This document shows positions 1-11,841 of a stretch of DNA of 64,000 nucleotides, in pieces. A model generated the notes under the pieces. The model ran no database searches, was not told the origin of the DNA, and saw nothing but the letters and a program-made list of their open reading frames with translations. Made by a program: the position numbers and the translations under genes. How positions within the stretch are numbered: the first letter of the stretch is position 1; each line of letters begins with the position of its first letter. Source of the stretch: Ancistrus triradiatus (taxonomy: Eukaryota; Chordata; Actinopteri; Siluriformes; Loricariidae); assembly GCA_025084515.1 (NCBI GenBank), contig JAJAGP010000872.1, forward strand, positions 157,490 through 221,489, written 5' to 3'.

Positions 1-149
1 CCCTAGTTAATACTTTTTAAAAATTCTGTTAATACTTTTATGACCTGTTCCCTTAAAAACACACTACAGTGTGTGTGAGAACCCATCCAGACAGCAACAT
101 GGAGGAGAACTCAAACACCAAGTGACCTATACCAATGAAAAATGCTGTG

Positions 150-645
150 GCTGTTGTACAGGCATATACTGGCTTTAGAGAAGAGACAGAAGAGCCTTGT
201 TGTATAGCTTAGAGACAGTGGCACTGACACAGAGACAGGAAGCAGAGCTGGAGGTGGCAGAACTTAAGATGTTGAGGTTCTCTTTAGGAGTGTCTAGGGT
301 GGACAGGATTAGGAATGAGATCATCAGAGGGACAGCACAGGTTGGAAAGTTGGGAGACAAAATTCGAGAAGGAAGACTGAGATGGTTTGGACATGTGCAG
401 AGGAGGGATAGTGGATATATTGGTAGGAGGATGTTGGCAATGGAGCTGCCAGGTAAGAGACGGAGAGGAAGACCAAAGAGGAGTTATTTGGTAGTGGTAA
501 ATGAAGATATGCAGGGAGTTGGGGTGAGAGTAGAGGACGTGGAGGACAGGGTGAGGTGGAAACGGTTAACTCGCTGTGGTGACCCCTGATAAAGAGAGAA
601 ACCGAAAGAAGAAGAAGAAGAAGAAGAGAAGAGACAGAACAAAAA
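150..645 (+). mobile_element. LINE 3' end (C-terminal reverse transcriptase fragment with GAA tail)
   Basis: An open frame at 197-589 reads LRFSLGVSRVDRIRNE, LRWFGHVQRRDSGYIGRRML, ELPGKRRRGRPKRSY and DVEDRVRWKRLTRCGDP. This tail is typical of the C-terminus of fish non-LTR retrotransposon polyproteins. The stop is followed within about 20 bases by a GAA-type simple repeat (601-640), a usual 3' terminus for RTE-like LINEs. The element is 5'-truncated, and its left border is uncertain. I did not assign it to a clade. Confidence 0.75.
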
Positions 646-815
646 GAAGTCTGATGTAAACACTGCGAAAAAGGTTTCCGCGACAACACTTTGGAGCACA
701 GGCACGTTAGCGCTACCAAACATGAACAGTGCACGGCTCAAAAAAAAGAGTGAGAGAAACTGACATGTGCCCAGCATCAAGTACCTCCACAAAGCACCTA
801 TCAAGGATTCGAGAA
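646..815. other. Short unassigned intergenic segment
   Basis: No gene or repeat was recognised between the LINE tail and the next SINE. Confidence 0.4.
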
Positions 816-1004
816 GACTGTGGTAGCCTAGTGGTTAAAGTACTGGACTATGGACCAGAAGGTCCAGGGTTCAAATCCCACCTGCACCAAGCTGCCACTG
901 TTGGGTCCTTGAGCCCTTAACCCACAACTGCTTGGATTGTAACAGTTGTAATTGCTAAGATTGTAAGTCGCTCTGGATAAGGGTGTCTGCTAAGTGCCTA
1001 TATG
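816..1004 (+). mobile_element. tRNA-derived SINE, copy 1
   Basis: The head GACTGTGGTAGCCTAGTGG carries an A-box-like segment. GGTTCAAATCC is a B box. The tail contains GTAAGTCGCTCTGGATAAGG and TCTGCTAAGTGC. This SINE recurs about a dozen times in the window in both orientations, and this copy defines the consensus used for the others. Confidence 0.85.
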
Positions 1005-2922
1005 CAAGATGGTAAAAAAATACCGGATGCTATAGTATGGTGAAACGCTGAGTTTAAACACCTCGTTAAAATTGCACACGGCAATATTTAAAAGATTTGT
1101 TTAAAAGTCATTTTCTACTTTTCACATGGCAGTCTTTAAATTTCATATGTTAATACTCTGCAAGCAGCCAATCACCTCACAGTATTATGTGACAAACTTA
1201 GTACTTTAATATTAAATGATCAAATTACTCATTTTCTCATGTATATACTGTGTTTCAGAATCTCCACAAAGAGTTTGATAGCCGTTTCACTGCCTTTAAC
1301 TCATGGCGCTTTTAATTCCAGGGTTGCCAGATCCAGCAAGGGAAAACCGCTGAAGTCAATACTAAAAAAACGCCAAATAAAGCCAATTTGTTACAAAAGG
1401 TGGACCTGGCAACCACGGAGAACTGCTGGTACACATGCACAGACTGAAAATAACGATCATAATCGGGTAACTGGTATACATGCAATGCATAATCCACCTC
1501 TCTTGATCGGATTTCTTAGTCTGATTTCTAGATCAGAGCACGCTGTATACATGGCCACTTGAATAATCAGATAACTGCACAAATAGGATCATTCTCGGAT
1601 TATTAAGTGCATGTATATGCACTCTGATGGAAACACTGGTGAAGACAGCAGCATTACAGAATATAGAGACTAAACTTCAATCAGAATTTATTTTGGGGTA
1701 TGAAACAGATCAGAAATAATCAAAAAAATCTCATACTGCAAAGTCTTGATATAGTATAGAGCCCACTTCCCCTCTGTTTCACACCTCTGCATACAAACCC
1801 ACACACAAAAAACATGGCATGGAATTCACACCATATGTACCGTCAAATGCAAGAGCATCTCCTATAGCGCACGGGCACATTCACACTTTCCTCCCACATA
1901 CGCAGTGTGTGATCCACATGTGCACACACTCAAATGCACCATGCTTAGCATCTCACACATTACAGATAGGGCATATTCTGCCTTCTCCATCTTAGGTTAT
2001 AGAATCAGCTGCAGCACTGCAGTTCCAATCACAGAGAGAACTTGAAATATACATGATCTGGCAACAGTGCTACAGTCAAGTCCAGATCTAGCCTCAAGTC
2101 TGCAGCAGACTGGAGAAACACAATATGAATATGAAGGTTAAAAAGCAACTGGCTCCAAGATGAAACACAAATGTTCAACCAATGACCCAGAAATTGTTGC
2201 AGTACACTCCATGGCCAGGAATCCAACTACAGCTGACAGTACTCTCTCCCCACCGGCCAAAGTGACGCTAGCTAAAACTCGGTCTCGTGTAAAAGGCTTG
2301 ACATTGTGACTTCATGTGCTGGCTCTCCCCCATGCCACAGGAACACACTCTGATAACTACCTAGCAACATCCTTTAAACAAGTATAAACATACCAAGGTT
2401 CTTAATTGTGTGGCTGAAACTCGGAAGTGCATATTATTTACTCAACTGCTACAGCTGTTCTAAAAATAATCACAGTAAAACTAAAAACAACTGCACAAAG
2501 ACTGTAAAATTTAGCTTAGCAAACTATCTGAAACAGCTGATATCAGCAACAGTGTACAGGTGCTCCCCATTTTACAGTGGCCCAACTTGTGGTATTTTGA
2601 CTTTGATGATGGGAATCTGATAATAAACATACATACACATTCAGCAGGAATCGTACTCTCCTGCACTTGGATGAGGAAGGAAGCAGTAAGTGACAATAGG
2701 GAGTCATGTGGCGAGAGTGATGAGTTCTGGGAAATGTAGGGAAAAAAAAGCTGTGGTCCCGCAATAATTGTTGCTTGTTTTTCACTTTCAAGACATTATT
2801 CAATAAATTACAGGAGATACTACATATTTTATAATAAAATAAGCTTTATGTTAATGACTTTGCTCAAATGTGTTAAATGTACACTAAACAATAGAATATA
2901 GCACTTGGCCACCATATATACA
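1005..2922. other. AT-rich intergenic sequence, no gene recognised
   Basis: ORFs here are short and match nothing I know. TTTATT near 1687 could be a minus-strand polyadenylation signal of an unseen gene, but nothing else supports that. Confidence 0.4.
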
Positions 2923-4066
2923 CACAGTGGTGTGAAAGTGGTTGCTCCGTTCCTAATTTCCTTTTTTTTTGCATTCTCGTCAAACTTAAGTGTTATAGAA
3001 CATCAAACCAATTTAAATATTAGTCAAAGACAACACAAGTAAACACCAAATGCAGTTTTTAAATGAAGGTGTTTATTATTATGAAACAAAAAAAATCCAA
3101 ACTTACATGGCCCTGTGTGAAAAAGTGATTGCCCCCTAAACCAAATAACTAGTTGGGCCACCCAACCAAGCGTTTGCGATAACTTGCAATGAGTCTTTTA
3201 CAGCGTTGTGGAGGAATTCTGGCCACTCATCTTTACAGAATTGTTGTAATTCAGCCACACTGGAGGGTTTTCGAGCATGAACGACCTTTTTAAGGTCACA
3301 CGACAGTATCTCAATAAAACTCAGGTCAGGACTGACTCAGCCACTACAAAGTCTTTCATTTTGTTTTTCTTCAGCCATTCAGAGGTGGATTTGCTGGTGT
3401 GAAGACTGACCTTAACTGAGACAAGTGAGGCCTGCAGTTCATTGGATGTTCTTGTGGGGTCTTTTTTGACCTCTTGGATGAGTCGTAGCTGCGCTCTTGA
3501 GGTAATTTTGATCGGCCGGCCACTCCTGGGAAGGTTCACCACTGTTCCATGATTTCACCATGTGTGGATAATGGCTCTCACTGTGGTTCGCTGGAGTCCC
3601 AAAGCTTTAGAAATGGCTTTATAACCCTTTCCAGACTAATAGATCTCAATTACTTTCTTTCTCAATTGTTCCTGAATTTCTTTGGATCTCGGCATGATGT
3701 GTAGCTTTTAAGGATCTTTGGTGTACTCCACTTTGTCAGCCAGGTCCTATTTAAGTGATGTCCTGATTGAGAACAGGTGTGGCAATAATCAGGCCTGGGT
3801 GTGGCTAGAAACAGTGAACTCAGGTGTGACAAACCGTAGTTATGTTTTGTTTTATCGGGAGGGGGGCAATCAGTTTTTCACACAGGGTCATGTAGGTTTG
3901 GATTTTTCTCTCCCTTAATAATAAACCCCTTCATTTAAAAACTGCATTTTGTGTTGTCTTTCAGTAATATTTTAATTGGTTTGTTGTTCCGAAACACTTA
4001 AGTGTGACAAACATGCAAAGATACTAGGGAATCAGGAAGGGGGCAAACACTTTTTCACACCACTGT
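2923..4066 (-). mobile_element. Internally deleted Tc1-like transposon
   Basis: The ends are inverted repeats: CACAGTGGTGTGAAAGTGG on the left and CAAACACTTTTTCACACCACTG on the right. The minus strand carries only the N-terminal transposase region. NLPRSGRPIKITSRAQLRLI (within 3321-3542) is the Tc1 paired-like DNA-binding segment, and no DDE catalytic domain follows. At about 1.14 kb with frame breaks it is non-autonomous. The inner termini TTAAGTGT near 2988 and 4000 confirm the symmetry. Confidence 0.85.
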
Positions 4067-4104
4067 GTGTGTGTTTGTGTGCATGTTACATAGAGTGTGT
4101 GCAA

Positions 4105-4389
4105 ATCTTACAAGAAGCCTCACAGGAAACCTCTGTCATTGCCAACAAAAGTTATGTTACAAATTATTGAGCAAAACTTGTAGTATTTATTGACCAAATA
4201 CTTATTTTCCACCATGATTTACAATTAAATTCTTTAAAAATCCTACAATGCGATTTCCTGGATTTTTTTCTCATTTTGTCTCTCATAGTTGAAGTGTACC
4301 TATGATGAAAATTACAGACCTCTCTCATCTTTCTAAGTAAGAGAAATTGCACAATCAATGGCTGACTAAATACTTTTTTGCCCCACTGT
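4105..4389 (+). mobile_element. Tc1-like element, 3' end fragment
   Basis: Begins in the transposase C-terminus (TSVIANKSYVTNY, stop at about 4168). It ends with the inverted repeat GACTAAATACTTTTTTGCCCCACTG. It matches the right end of the fuller copy at 44802-46420. Confidence 0.8.
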
Positions 4390-4551
<162 letters not shown>

Positions 4552-4566
4552 GGAGTTAAATATAAT

Positions 4567-4760
4567 GATGGGTTCGGTGGTACAGAGGCAGTTCGCTAAC
4601 CCACCACTACGGTAACCTGAATCGGTGCCTTCTGGCCGGGTCAGGCTTCTTGCAGACAAATGAGAGAGCATTCCCTGGCGCTGCAACAGTGACCCTTTCA
4701 AGCCCTGAGTGATGCATTGGCGCCCTGTAAAGGGTACGTTTGTCTGCGCTCCATGAATAT
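4567..4760 (+). mobile_element. SINE-like repeat
   Basis: GGGTTCGGTGGTACAGAGGC at the 5' end looks tRNA-derived. A related fragment occurs at 5437-5530. Family not identified. Confidence 0.4.
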
Positions 4761-5930
4761 TAACTTAGATAAGAGGACATCCTTTCCCAAGCCATACACA
4801 GAGCAGTACAATTAGTGCCCCTCCTAAAGGCACATTCAGAAGCTCTCTCATATCTGAAGGGAGGAAATGTTATCCCACCCCTGCCGTCCCAGTACGGTCG
4901 CTGTCATGCACATCGGCAAACTCAACTAGTGGGTTCAAGTAGGCTGTAACAAAACTGCAAGAAAATATGGGATAAAGATTCTACAAAGCAAAGACAGAAA
5001 TAATTCTGTATGTTTGCCTATTTGTACATGTCAGAGCATCCAATGTTTATTACAAAACAAAAAGGCTTATACATGTAAACTGTAAACCAAGTTCAAGTCA
5101 TAGACATGCACCTCCAAGTGAAGTAATGAATACTGTGATAAAAGTCAAGCTTAAATACAAGAGGAACCCAATGACCAGAGACATGCTTCTCTAAACTTAG
5201 CTTCATAACCACTCATTTATGTTCAGGTTTCAGAAGCTCCAAGGCGAACCCCATCAGGTCACAGATAACAGAATTCAAGTCAAGTATTTGAAAACTGTGA
5301 CACAAATTAGGCTCAAGTCACAGTCCAGAAAGTGTGCAATGTATTACTGAAAGACGTAAAATATGTGGTTGTTACAAAATAGAAATTGTAGGGTTTCAAT
5401 TACTAAATAAGGTTTTAAACTTAATCCCTCAAAGTGGCACTTGGATGGAGCAGCAGTTTAATTTGCTAGCCCGGCATCCCTACAGTGCATTCCAGGCAGG
5501 TTAGGCTTCACCTGCAGACACGATTTGTTGCGTCTCAGGGCATACTCACACTGATCCCGGTTGCCTTGAACCACACTGAAATATGACTGTCCCCCCTTCC
5601 CACTCCCCCCACTGGTTTGCACTCACACTGTGCTTCATGAAACGCACCCAGGCATGCTTTCTTCATCACAATACTTTTAAAAGACACGCTTGCATGGCAG
5701 ACTTCGTGGCTTTTTTTGTTTCGTGTTGGGTGCACTGACACACCGCCCTCTCATTCGGCTTCTTGTGCGACACGTATAAAAAGATTTTAATGTTTTTGTT
5801 TTACAGCCAGTTCAGCCCCAAGGGCTACTTACTGGCTAGTGCTCATTTTAATGTGCATGTTTAACTTTATTTCCTCTAAGAAGAAGAGTTATTACTGAAA
5901 TATTTCTTTCATGTACGCTCCTGTGTTGTT
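4761..5930. other. Intergenic sequence with a SINE-like fragment at 5437-5530
   Basis: No coding region recognised. The fragment at 5437-5530 shares GCAGGTTAGGCTTCACCTGCAGACA-like sequence with the 4567 repeat. The rest is unassigned. Confidence 0.35.
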
Positions 5931-5934
5931 GTAC

Positions 5935-6599
5935 ATGGGATATATGCTTATAGTTAATGTAGTATTACATGTTCGACAGTTTGGCTTTCTCCTCTTTACT
6001 CAGTTATTTATACGTAAAGTCTTGTATGTCCGATCCTTACTACCTTACCGGTCTTGTTCTCGAATGCTTGTTAGCTCACATTTGGACTAGAGACTGTTCT
6101 CGGATGATGTGTTGAGAGATTTTTTTTTATGCAAGTTACTCATGTTTGTGTGCATGACTTTCTACAACTTATTTGTAACAAGTTATAAATGCTGTATGTA
6201 AATGTATATTCCTATCCTATTGTTAGTAGTACTCCCTCGATTGCCCCCCATTATCAGTGTATTCGCTCTAATTTAGGACTATATAAACTGGTTCACATTC
6301 ACTTGTTGATTCTGTTTCATCGGGCTAATCTTCTGTGTTGTTTGTAATACTGTCTAGCAATGCATTTTTGGGTTCTGTCAAAAGTTTCAGGTCCATCATG
6401 CTATCCTCTTAAGTCATATGGCTGTTACACAACATAACAGTTATCATTTATCATAACAGTAACTGTTATCATAACAGTACGTTACTATATTTTCCATAAT
6501 TACTGTGATTTTACAGAAATTAAATATGCAGTGGCATTAGGGATGCTGTGTGGATCCACCCGCGTGTTCATGCGGTACCACAGATGCATTTATGTATTA
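5935..6599 (+). repeat. Long interspersed repeat, copy 1
   Basis: Collinear with 28340-28830. Both contain CTACCTTACCGGT, CTTATTTGTAACAAG, GTAATACTGTCTA, GATGCATTTTTGG-type and GGCATTAGGGATGCTGTGT segments in the same order. No protein is encoded. The copy resumes after an insertion at about 7197-7250. Confidence 0.7.
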
Positions 6600-6770
6600 C
6601 ATTTACTGTACGCCCTTATCCAGAGCGACTTATAATTGACACAATCTTACAATCGTGGGTTAAGGGACTTGCTCAAGGAGCCAACAGTGGCAGCTTGGCA
6701 GAGGTGGGATTTGAACCCTGGACCTTCTGGTTCATAGTCCAGTACCTTACCCACTAGGCTACCACAGTCC
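6600..6770 (-). mobile_element. tRNA-derived SINE, copy 2
   Basis: Minus-strand copy, from the tail end ACTGTACGCCCTTATCCAGAG to the head GGCTACCACAGTCC. Fused to the downstream 6771-7028 segment, as also seen at 25860-26312. Confidence 0.85.
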
Positions 6771-7028
6771 ACTTGGTCTATCTTAGAAAGAAATAATGGA
6801 CAGGGCTTTGCTTTAGGTCTATTCTTTACATATACTACAGCATGTGCCTGTATGTATTAAGGTGACACCACACATCTTTTGCCATCTCACAGGATGTTTC
6901 TTTTAGCACCAAAAGCTGCAGCATAAACAGCCATTGCCTCACGATAGATAAAGTGAAAGCAGAAAAGTTCTGTTATTTTCCCAACTTAGCAGTTTAATAG
7001 TTCTTACAGCGAGTTATAGGACTAAAAA
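6771..7028 (-). repeat. SINE-linked repeat unit, copy 1
   Basis: Starts ACTTGGTCTATCTTAGAAAG and ends AGCGAGTTATAGGACTAAAA. A close copy sits at 26050-26312, next to the same SINE head. Confidence 0.75.
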
Positions 7029-7031
7029 ATT

Positions 7032-7190
7032 ACATTTACTGTACACCCTTATCCAGAGAGACTTACAATTGATACAGTCTTACAATTCAAGCAATTGTGG
7101 GTTGAGGGCCTTGCTCAAGGAGCCAATAGTGGCAGTTTGGCAGAGGTGGGATTTAAACCCACGACCTTAACCACTAAGCTACCACAGTCC
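7032..7190 (-). mobile_element. tRNA-derived SINE, copy 3
   Basis: Minus-strand SINE ending in the head CTAAGCTACCACAGTCC. Slightly shortened near the B box. Confidence 0.82.
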
Positions 7191-8150
7191 CAAAAGTATT
7201 GTTTGCACGCATTTTTCTTGAAAAAAATAAATAAATAAATACCCTTTACATTTACAGTAGCATAAAAAGACTACGTGACTACGGTAATGTCCTTCCGTCA
7301 AGCACCCGTTTCACAGAGGTGTAACACAGGAGTCTGAGCTCATTCATAGCTGCCAGTTTCTGGATTCATCCTTTATAGCAAACCACAAATTCAAGAAGTA
7401 CCAAGTTACTACATAGGCACGCACTTTCATTTCCATACAGTCTTGAACTGGCTGTACACTGATATTTTGAGGCTGAAACCTGCCTAACAAGTATATGAAG
7501 TAGGCAAGTAGTCGGACGCTGCGTCGCAAATTGCATACTACAAAACGAATTAGTACAGAAGGAAGGACTACAAACCGGTGTGGCTACCGTTTTCATGTAG
7601 CCTACTCTTTAGTACTCTAGTACTTAAATTCGAGACGAAATCATAGCTCGCGGTTAACTTGGTAGTAAGAACGCGCTGCAAAGCGGAACGTATGAGGGTC
7701 TGCCCCGAACGCGAAAAGAAACGTTAATTCAAATACTTTGTACTGAATTAGTGACCGTGTCAAGTCGTCTTACATTTTGCCTGATACTCGCCATACTCCT
7801 GTGCCTATCCCACCTGGATGTGGTGCTCCGTATAGCAATACCGTATTACATGGTATACAACAATAATAACAACACCAAGCGCGAACAATCCGTACTAAAC
7901 AGTGTTTAAGTATATAAACAAACGCTATCTCAATTTTCACGTTGTTTGGGACGCGCTCTTCCCACACAGGCCTCACTTCAGCCAACTCCAAATACTACAA
8001 GGACAATATTATCAAAATAAAGACTTCATAATGCACTTCACCAGTGACAAACACACATTACTTAACAAAACACCGACAAACAAATCACATCACGCTTGCA
8101 CTCCGGCTAAACACAAAGCCAACACCCAAGCTAGCAAAACTTTTTGGCCG
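7191..8150. other. Intergenic, no gene recognised
   Basis: Contains an AAAT-type simple repeat near 7228 and palindrome-rich sequence around 7480-7620 (TACTAC/GTAGTA-type MITE-like pieces). ORFs are short and unrecognised. Confidence 0.35.
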
Positions 8151-8189
8151 CTACAAGCTACCCACCCGTAACTTTTTCCAGGGACAAAC

Positions 8190-8500
8190 GTATGGGTCCG
8201 GGTGGTTTAAATATCCATTTGCAGAAATCACCGCGAAGATATACGTCTGTTGGGGTAGAACTTCTATCTCCCGCCGCCCTCCGCGTCGTTTTAAGAGCAA
8301 AACGTCGCTGAATACGACGATGAAATCCTGCCTCTCCGTCTCACTCTATCGGGCTGGCAAGCGTTTCGCACAGGGAGTTCCCGTGTCTCTACAGGAAAAC
8401 TCAACAGGAAACTCCTGCTCCACTAAAAACTGCGGCCAGGAGGTGGCGCACAGTAACTTACTACAGTGTGACTGTAGAGTATTAAAGCGAGGGTTCACTC
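8190..8500. other. CpG-richer patch, possible unmethylated or promoter-like sequence
   Basis: CpG-dense stretches such as CCCGCCGCCCTCCGCGTCG (around 8271) contrast with the AT-rich neighbourhood. TTTAAATA near 8206 is TATA-like. No coding exon was recognised beside it. Confidence 0.3.
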
Positions 8501-8517
8501 AAACGACTTTTCCTTGG

Positions 8518-8707
8518 GACTGTGGTAGCGTAGTGGTTAAGGTCCTGGACTATGGACCAGAAGGTCCAGGGTTCAAATCCCACCTCTGCCAAGTTACCAC
8601 AGTTGGGTCCTTTGGCAAGGCCCTTAACCTTAATTGCTTGGATTGTAAGATTGTATCAATTGTAAGTTGCTCTGGATAAGGGCATCTGCTAAATGCTGTA
8701 AATGTAT
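8518..8707 (+). mobile_element. tRNA-derived SINE, copy 4
   Basis: Complete plus-strand copy from GACTGTGGTAGCGTAGTGG to GCTGTAAATGTA. Confidence 0.87.
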
Positions 8708-8794
8708 AACCGTACTACATACAGTCTGAACAATGGCCGATCCATGCGGTGTACTTATTAGTAAAACCAGATATTGCAAATACATTGGTGCAAT

Positions 8795-9050
8795 CAAGTG
8801 CAGCAATATGGTGTCTAATAGTGTACACAGAGAGTGGAGTGTTTTAAAAACTCCAGCAGCATGGCTGTGTCTGATCCAATCGTACCAGCACAACACACAC
8901 AAACACCACCACTACATCAGTGTCACTGCAGTGCTGAGAATGATCCACCACCCAAATAGTTCCTGATCTGTGGTGATCCTGTAGGGGTCCTGACCATTAG
9001 TGACCAGAGTAAAGGGAACTAGCATGTAGAGTATGTAGAGAAACAGCAGC
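8795..9050. repeat. Fragment of the CACTTTATTAGG-type palindromic transposon family
   Basis: Contains AAACTCCAGCAGCATGGCTG, ACATCAGTGTCACTGCAGTG and TGATCTGTGGTGATCCTG, the inner blocks shared with copies at 15297, 54055 and 55775. Terminal inverted repeats are missing. Confidence 0.65.
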
Positions 9051-9320
9051 TGGAAAATACAGTTGCCGGAAATAGCAGTTACTGAGGGCCTGGGTTCAAA
9101 TCCCTGGTGGCCATCATGAAGGTCGTTTCATGACAAATTATACAATTAGCATACCTTGAAAGAACTGTTGAATCTTGAAAAAAATGTGATACATTTAAGA
9201 ATGTATTAGTATTTGGTATGTTCCTCCATTTCACTGTAATAATAGCAAGCATTTGAGCATGGACTCTGCAAGTTGATCCCAACATGTTATCTCAGCATCA
9301 TTTGACAATATTACAAAGAG

Positions 9321-9477
9321 TCTTGATGCATGCTCAATAATCCAAGTAAGAAAATCCAAGAAGTTGAATCTGTTTATCTGGACATAAGGTTCTTCAGAGT
9401 GAAGAAGTCACTTAGATGAGTGACGAAACGTTTCTCCGTCAAAACCTTATGTCCAGATGAACAGATTCAACTTCTGG
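9321..9477. mobile_element. Hairpin-forming insertion flanked by a 14-bp direct repeat
   Basis: AATATTACAAAGAG occurs at 9307-9320 and again at 9478-9491. Between the copies, arms GTTGAATCTGTTTATCTGG and CCAGATGAACAGATTCAAC can pair. The loop holds GTCAC/GTGAC around TTAGATGA followed by GAAACG. It looks like a short retroposed element with a target-site duplication. Confidence 0.6.
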
Positions 9478-9491
9478 AATATTACAAAGAG

Positions 9492-10390
9492 ATTTATAAA
9501 GTCCTTTTCACTACTAGACAATGACAAATTAAATGTTTGACCAGTTGCAGTGACATGCAGTGTGTATTTATGCATTCCTTAAATGTCACACAATGTCTCT
9601 TTCAGTCTAGCATTCAAATACCCAGACAAAATCTAGACGTCACTAAAGTGAATTTGTAAATGGAACTGATCAATAACACATAGTGATCAACAGTAACACT
9701 GAAAATCTATATAGCCATTAAATGACACCATGCTAATGTTATGGTTAAGATTTAGAGTAATGCCTGATGTATTGCACATTAAGCACAACAGTGATTTACA
9801 AGTCCTTAAGCACCTATACAATGTACTGCCAACTATATTTATACACTTCTTGGCCACCTACATGTACAGATAGTTTTTCTATCAGAGACTTTGCAAAATG
9901 ACAGAATATCATAGCTTGAGAGTAACGGGTCATTTCTTGTGTAATACGTCCAATAGGGAGGCGTTTCAGATTAAGCCTTGGACTTTACCCAAAGTCGCCT
10001 TGTGCTATATGAATAGTGCTATAAATAATTACAAGACTGGTTATACAACACATCATACTGTGGCAGTGAGGCATCCATACTTACGAGTGGTGTCAGAAAT
10101 TTTCCCCAATCACAATTCCCTATATTCTACAACTATATTCTTCGAAAAATATGGAATAATCACATCTAGATGATGTTCATCAAGCTTTTTGTTTACTTCC
10201 GTACAGAAAATCACAGAAATGATACCAAACTTTTTTGTTTAATAGCTGAACATTCTGGCTTCATGACACATACCTCAAACAAATAATATGTATTTCTAAA
10301 ACAACCAGTCTAAAGGTTATAAAAATGCAAATTATCTACCGGTACAATGGAAAGGATTATACAATTCCTTCAAAAAGAAACTTCACTGTG
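9492..10390. other. AT-rich intergenic sequence, nothing recognised
   Basis: A 91-codon open frame at 9898-10173 has no family resemblance and is probably chance. Confidence 0.35.
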
Positions 10391-10394
10391 TGTT

Positions 10395-11160
10395 AGAAGA
10401 GTGTGAACAAAAGATCTGATGTTGGCTGTTTCCAGTCAGCTGTGTCAAAATTTGGAGCAAATATAAACCACATGGTCAGGTTAGAAAACTCAAAGCAATA
10501 TGCATTGAAAACAGAAAAGTGCACAACAAAACAAATGAAAAACAAACAGGCAGAAACAGGAGTCAATGTTTGTAAAAGATCTGTACAAAATCAGCTAATC
10601 AAACCGGATTCACATATAGAAAAGCCAAACAAAAACCAGCACCAACACCCAAACAGAAGTAAACAAGGTTACAGTGGGTTAAAGAAAAGCAGTCATGAAC
10701 TGTGGATGAATCCTGAATCTGTACTGGTCACGGGGCTGATACTGATGGTGCTGTTGTCATGAAACATACTTTCAAATTCACCAACTCATTTATGATATGG
10801 GGTTGCATGTCAGGGGTGATGGTAATCATTACCTCAACAGACAAATGCATACTTGTACATTAAAAGTTTGGACACTTCTTACCTCATCGAAATAAGTTTT
10901 GGTGATAAATTCATTTTTCTGTAAGATAATTCATTTTGCCACAGCACTGTGTCTTAATGGTTTTCATCGGGAAAGGCATGTCAACTCAATGACATGGCTA
11001 GCAAACAGTCTGGATCTCAACACAATGGAAAATGTATACTGAAAGCTGATCTGACAACCACTATTCAATAAAGGTGGAACTGGCCTAATGCAGAATATTG
11101 TTATATGCCTCAAATAATTATGGCTGTCATAAAAGTCAGATGAGGCAACAAAACCTCATG
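10395..11160 (+). pseudogene. Old Tc1/mariner-type transposase remnant
   Basis: Broken frames give SVSKFGANINHMVRLE-like helix-turn-helix sequence, then KRSVQNQLIKP, and later IWGCMSGVMVIITSTD. It is clearly related to the remnant at 59590-60110 (shared GTCAGG...ACCTCAACAGACAA and GGAAAGGCATGTCAACTCA blocks). Many stops; no terminal repeats found. Confidence 0.6.
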
Positions 11161-11166
11161 GAACTA

Positions 11167-11841
11167 CAGTGGAACCTCGTAAATCAAATTTGATTGGTTC
11201 CAGAATGCTATTCAAACCTTGATTTGTTCTGTCAGAATCAAATTTCCCCATAAGCTCCAAATGATTGTTTTTCATATTTGTACAAAGACACAAAATGGGA
11301 TTGTGGTAGCCTAGCGGGTAAGGTACTGGACTCTGGCCCAGAAGGTCCAGGGTTCAAATCCCACCTCTGCCAAGCTGCCACTGTTGGGTCCTTGAACAAG
11401 ACCCTTAACCCACAATTGCTTGGATTGTAACTGTACCAATTGTAAGTCGCTTTGGATAAGGGCGTCTGCTAAGTGCTATAAATGTAAATATAAATGTAAA
11501 ATAAGTGAAACTTATAGGCATTGAGGCGAATGCAGTTCGGCACGTCTTATCACTGGTGGCGCTTAGACTGAGGGAGTGTCTGAAATCGCACCTGAAGACT
11601 GATATAATATACATAATATGCCTATGATCCCACCCTAGTTCTTCTTCTTTTGGGATTTAGTTCCATTGGCATTACCATATTGTTGCATCATCACCACCAA
11701 CTGGACTTGATTAAGGGCGTGGTCTTCGGAAGATTGCACCATTGAGTGTTTTATTTAGGATGCAGATGTTCCAAATTTGAGGGCAAAAGAAAATTATGAA
11801 TAGTTCGAGTGGAGATGCATTTGAATTCCGAGGCTTCACTG
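11167..11841. mobile_element. Tigger-like MITE carrying a nested SINE
   Basis: Starts CAGTGGAACCTCG after TA and ends CCGAGGCTTCACTG before TA, so inverted termini and a TA duplication are present. A SINE copy is nested inside (11297-11500). Related ends occur at 42492 and 61969. Confidence 0.7.
11297..11500 (+). mobile_element. tRNA-derived SINE, copy 5 (nested)
   Basis: Complete copy with B box GGTTCAAATCC and tail TCTGCTAAGTGCTATAAATG. Lies inside the Tigger-like MITE. Confidence 0.87.

Noticed and set aside
816..1004. tRNA gene
   Set aside because: A and B boxes are present, but the sequence is a multi-copy SINE with a long unrelated tail and no convincing cloverleaf.
8044..8679. 211-codon open frame on the plus strand
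   Set aside because: Its last third is SINE sequence and the rest resembles no protein family; codon use looks random.
9420..9460. Functional hammerhead ribozyme
   Set aside because: GATGA and GAAA occur in order, but the CUGAUGA core is not intact and the local pairing is a simple hairpin.
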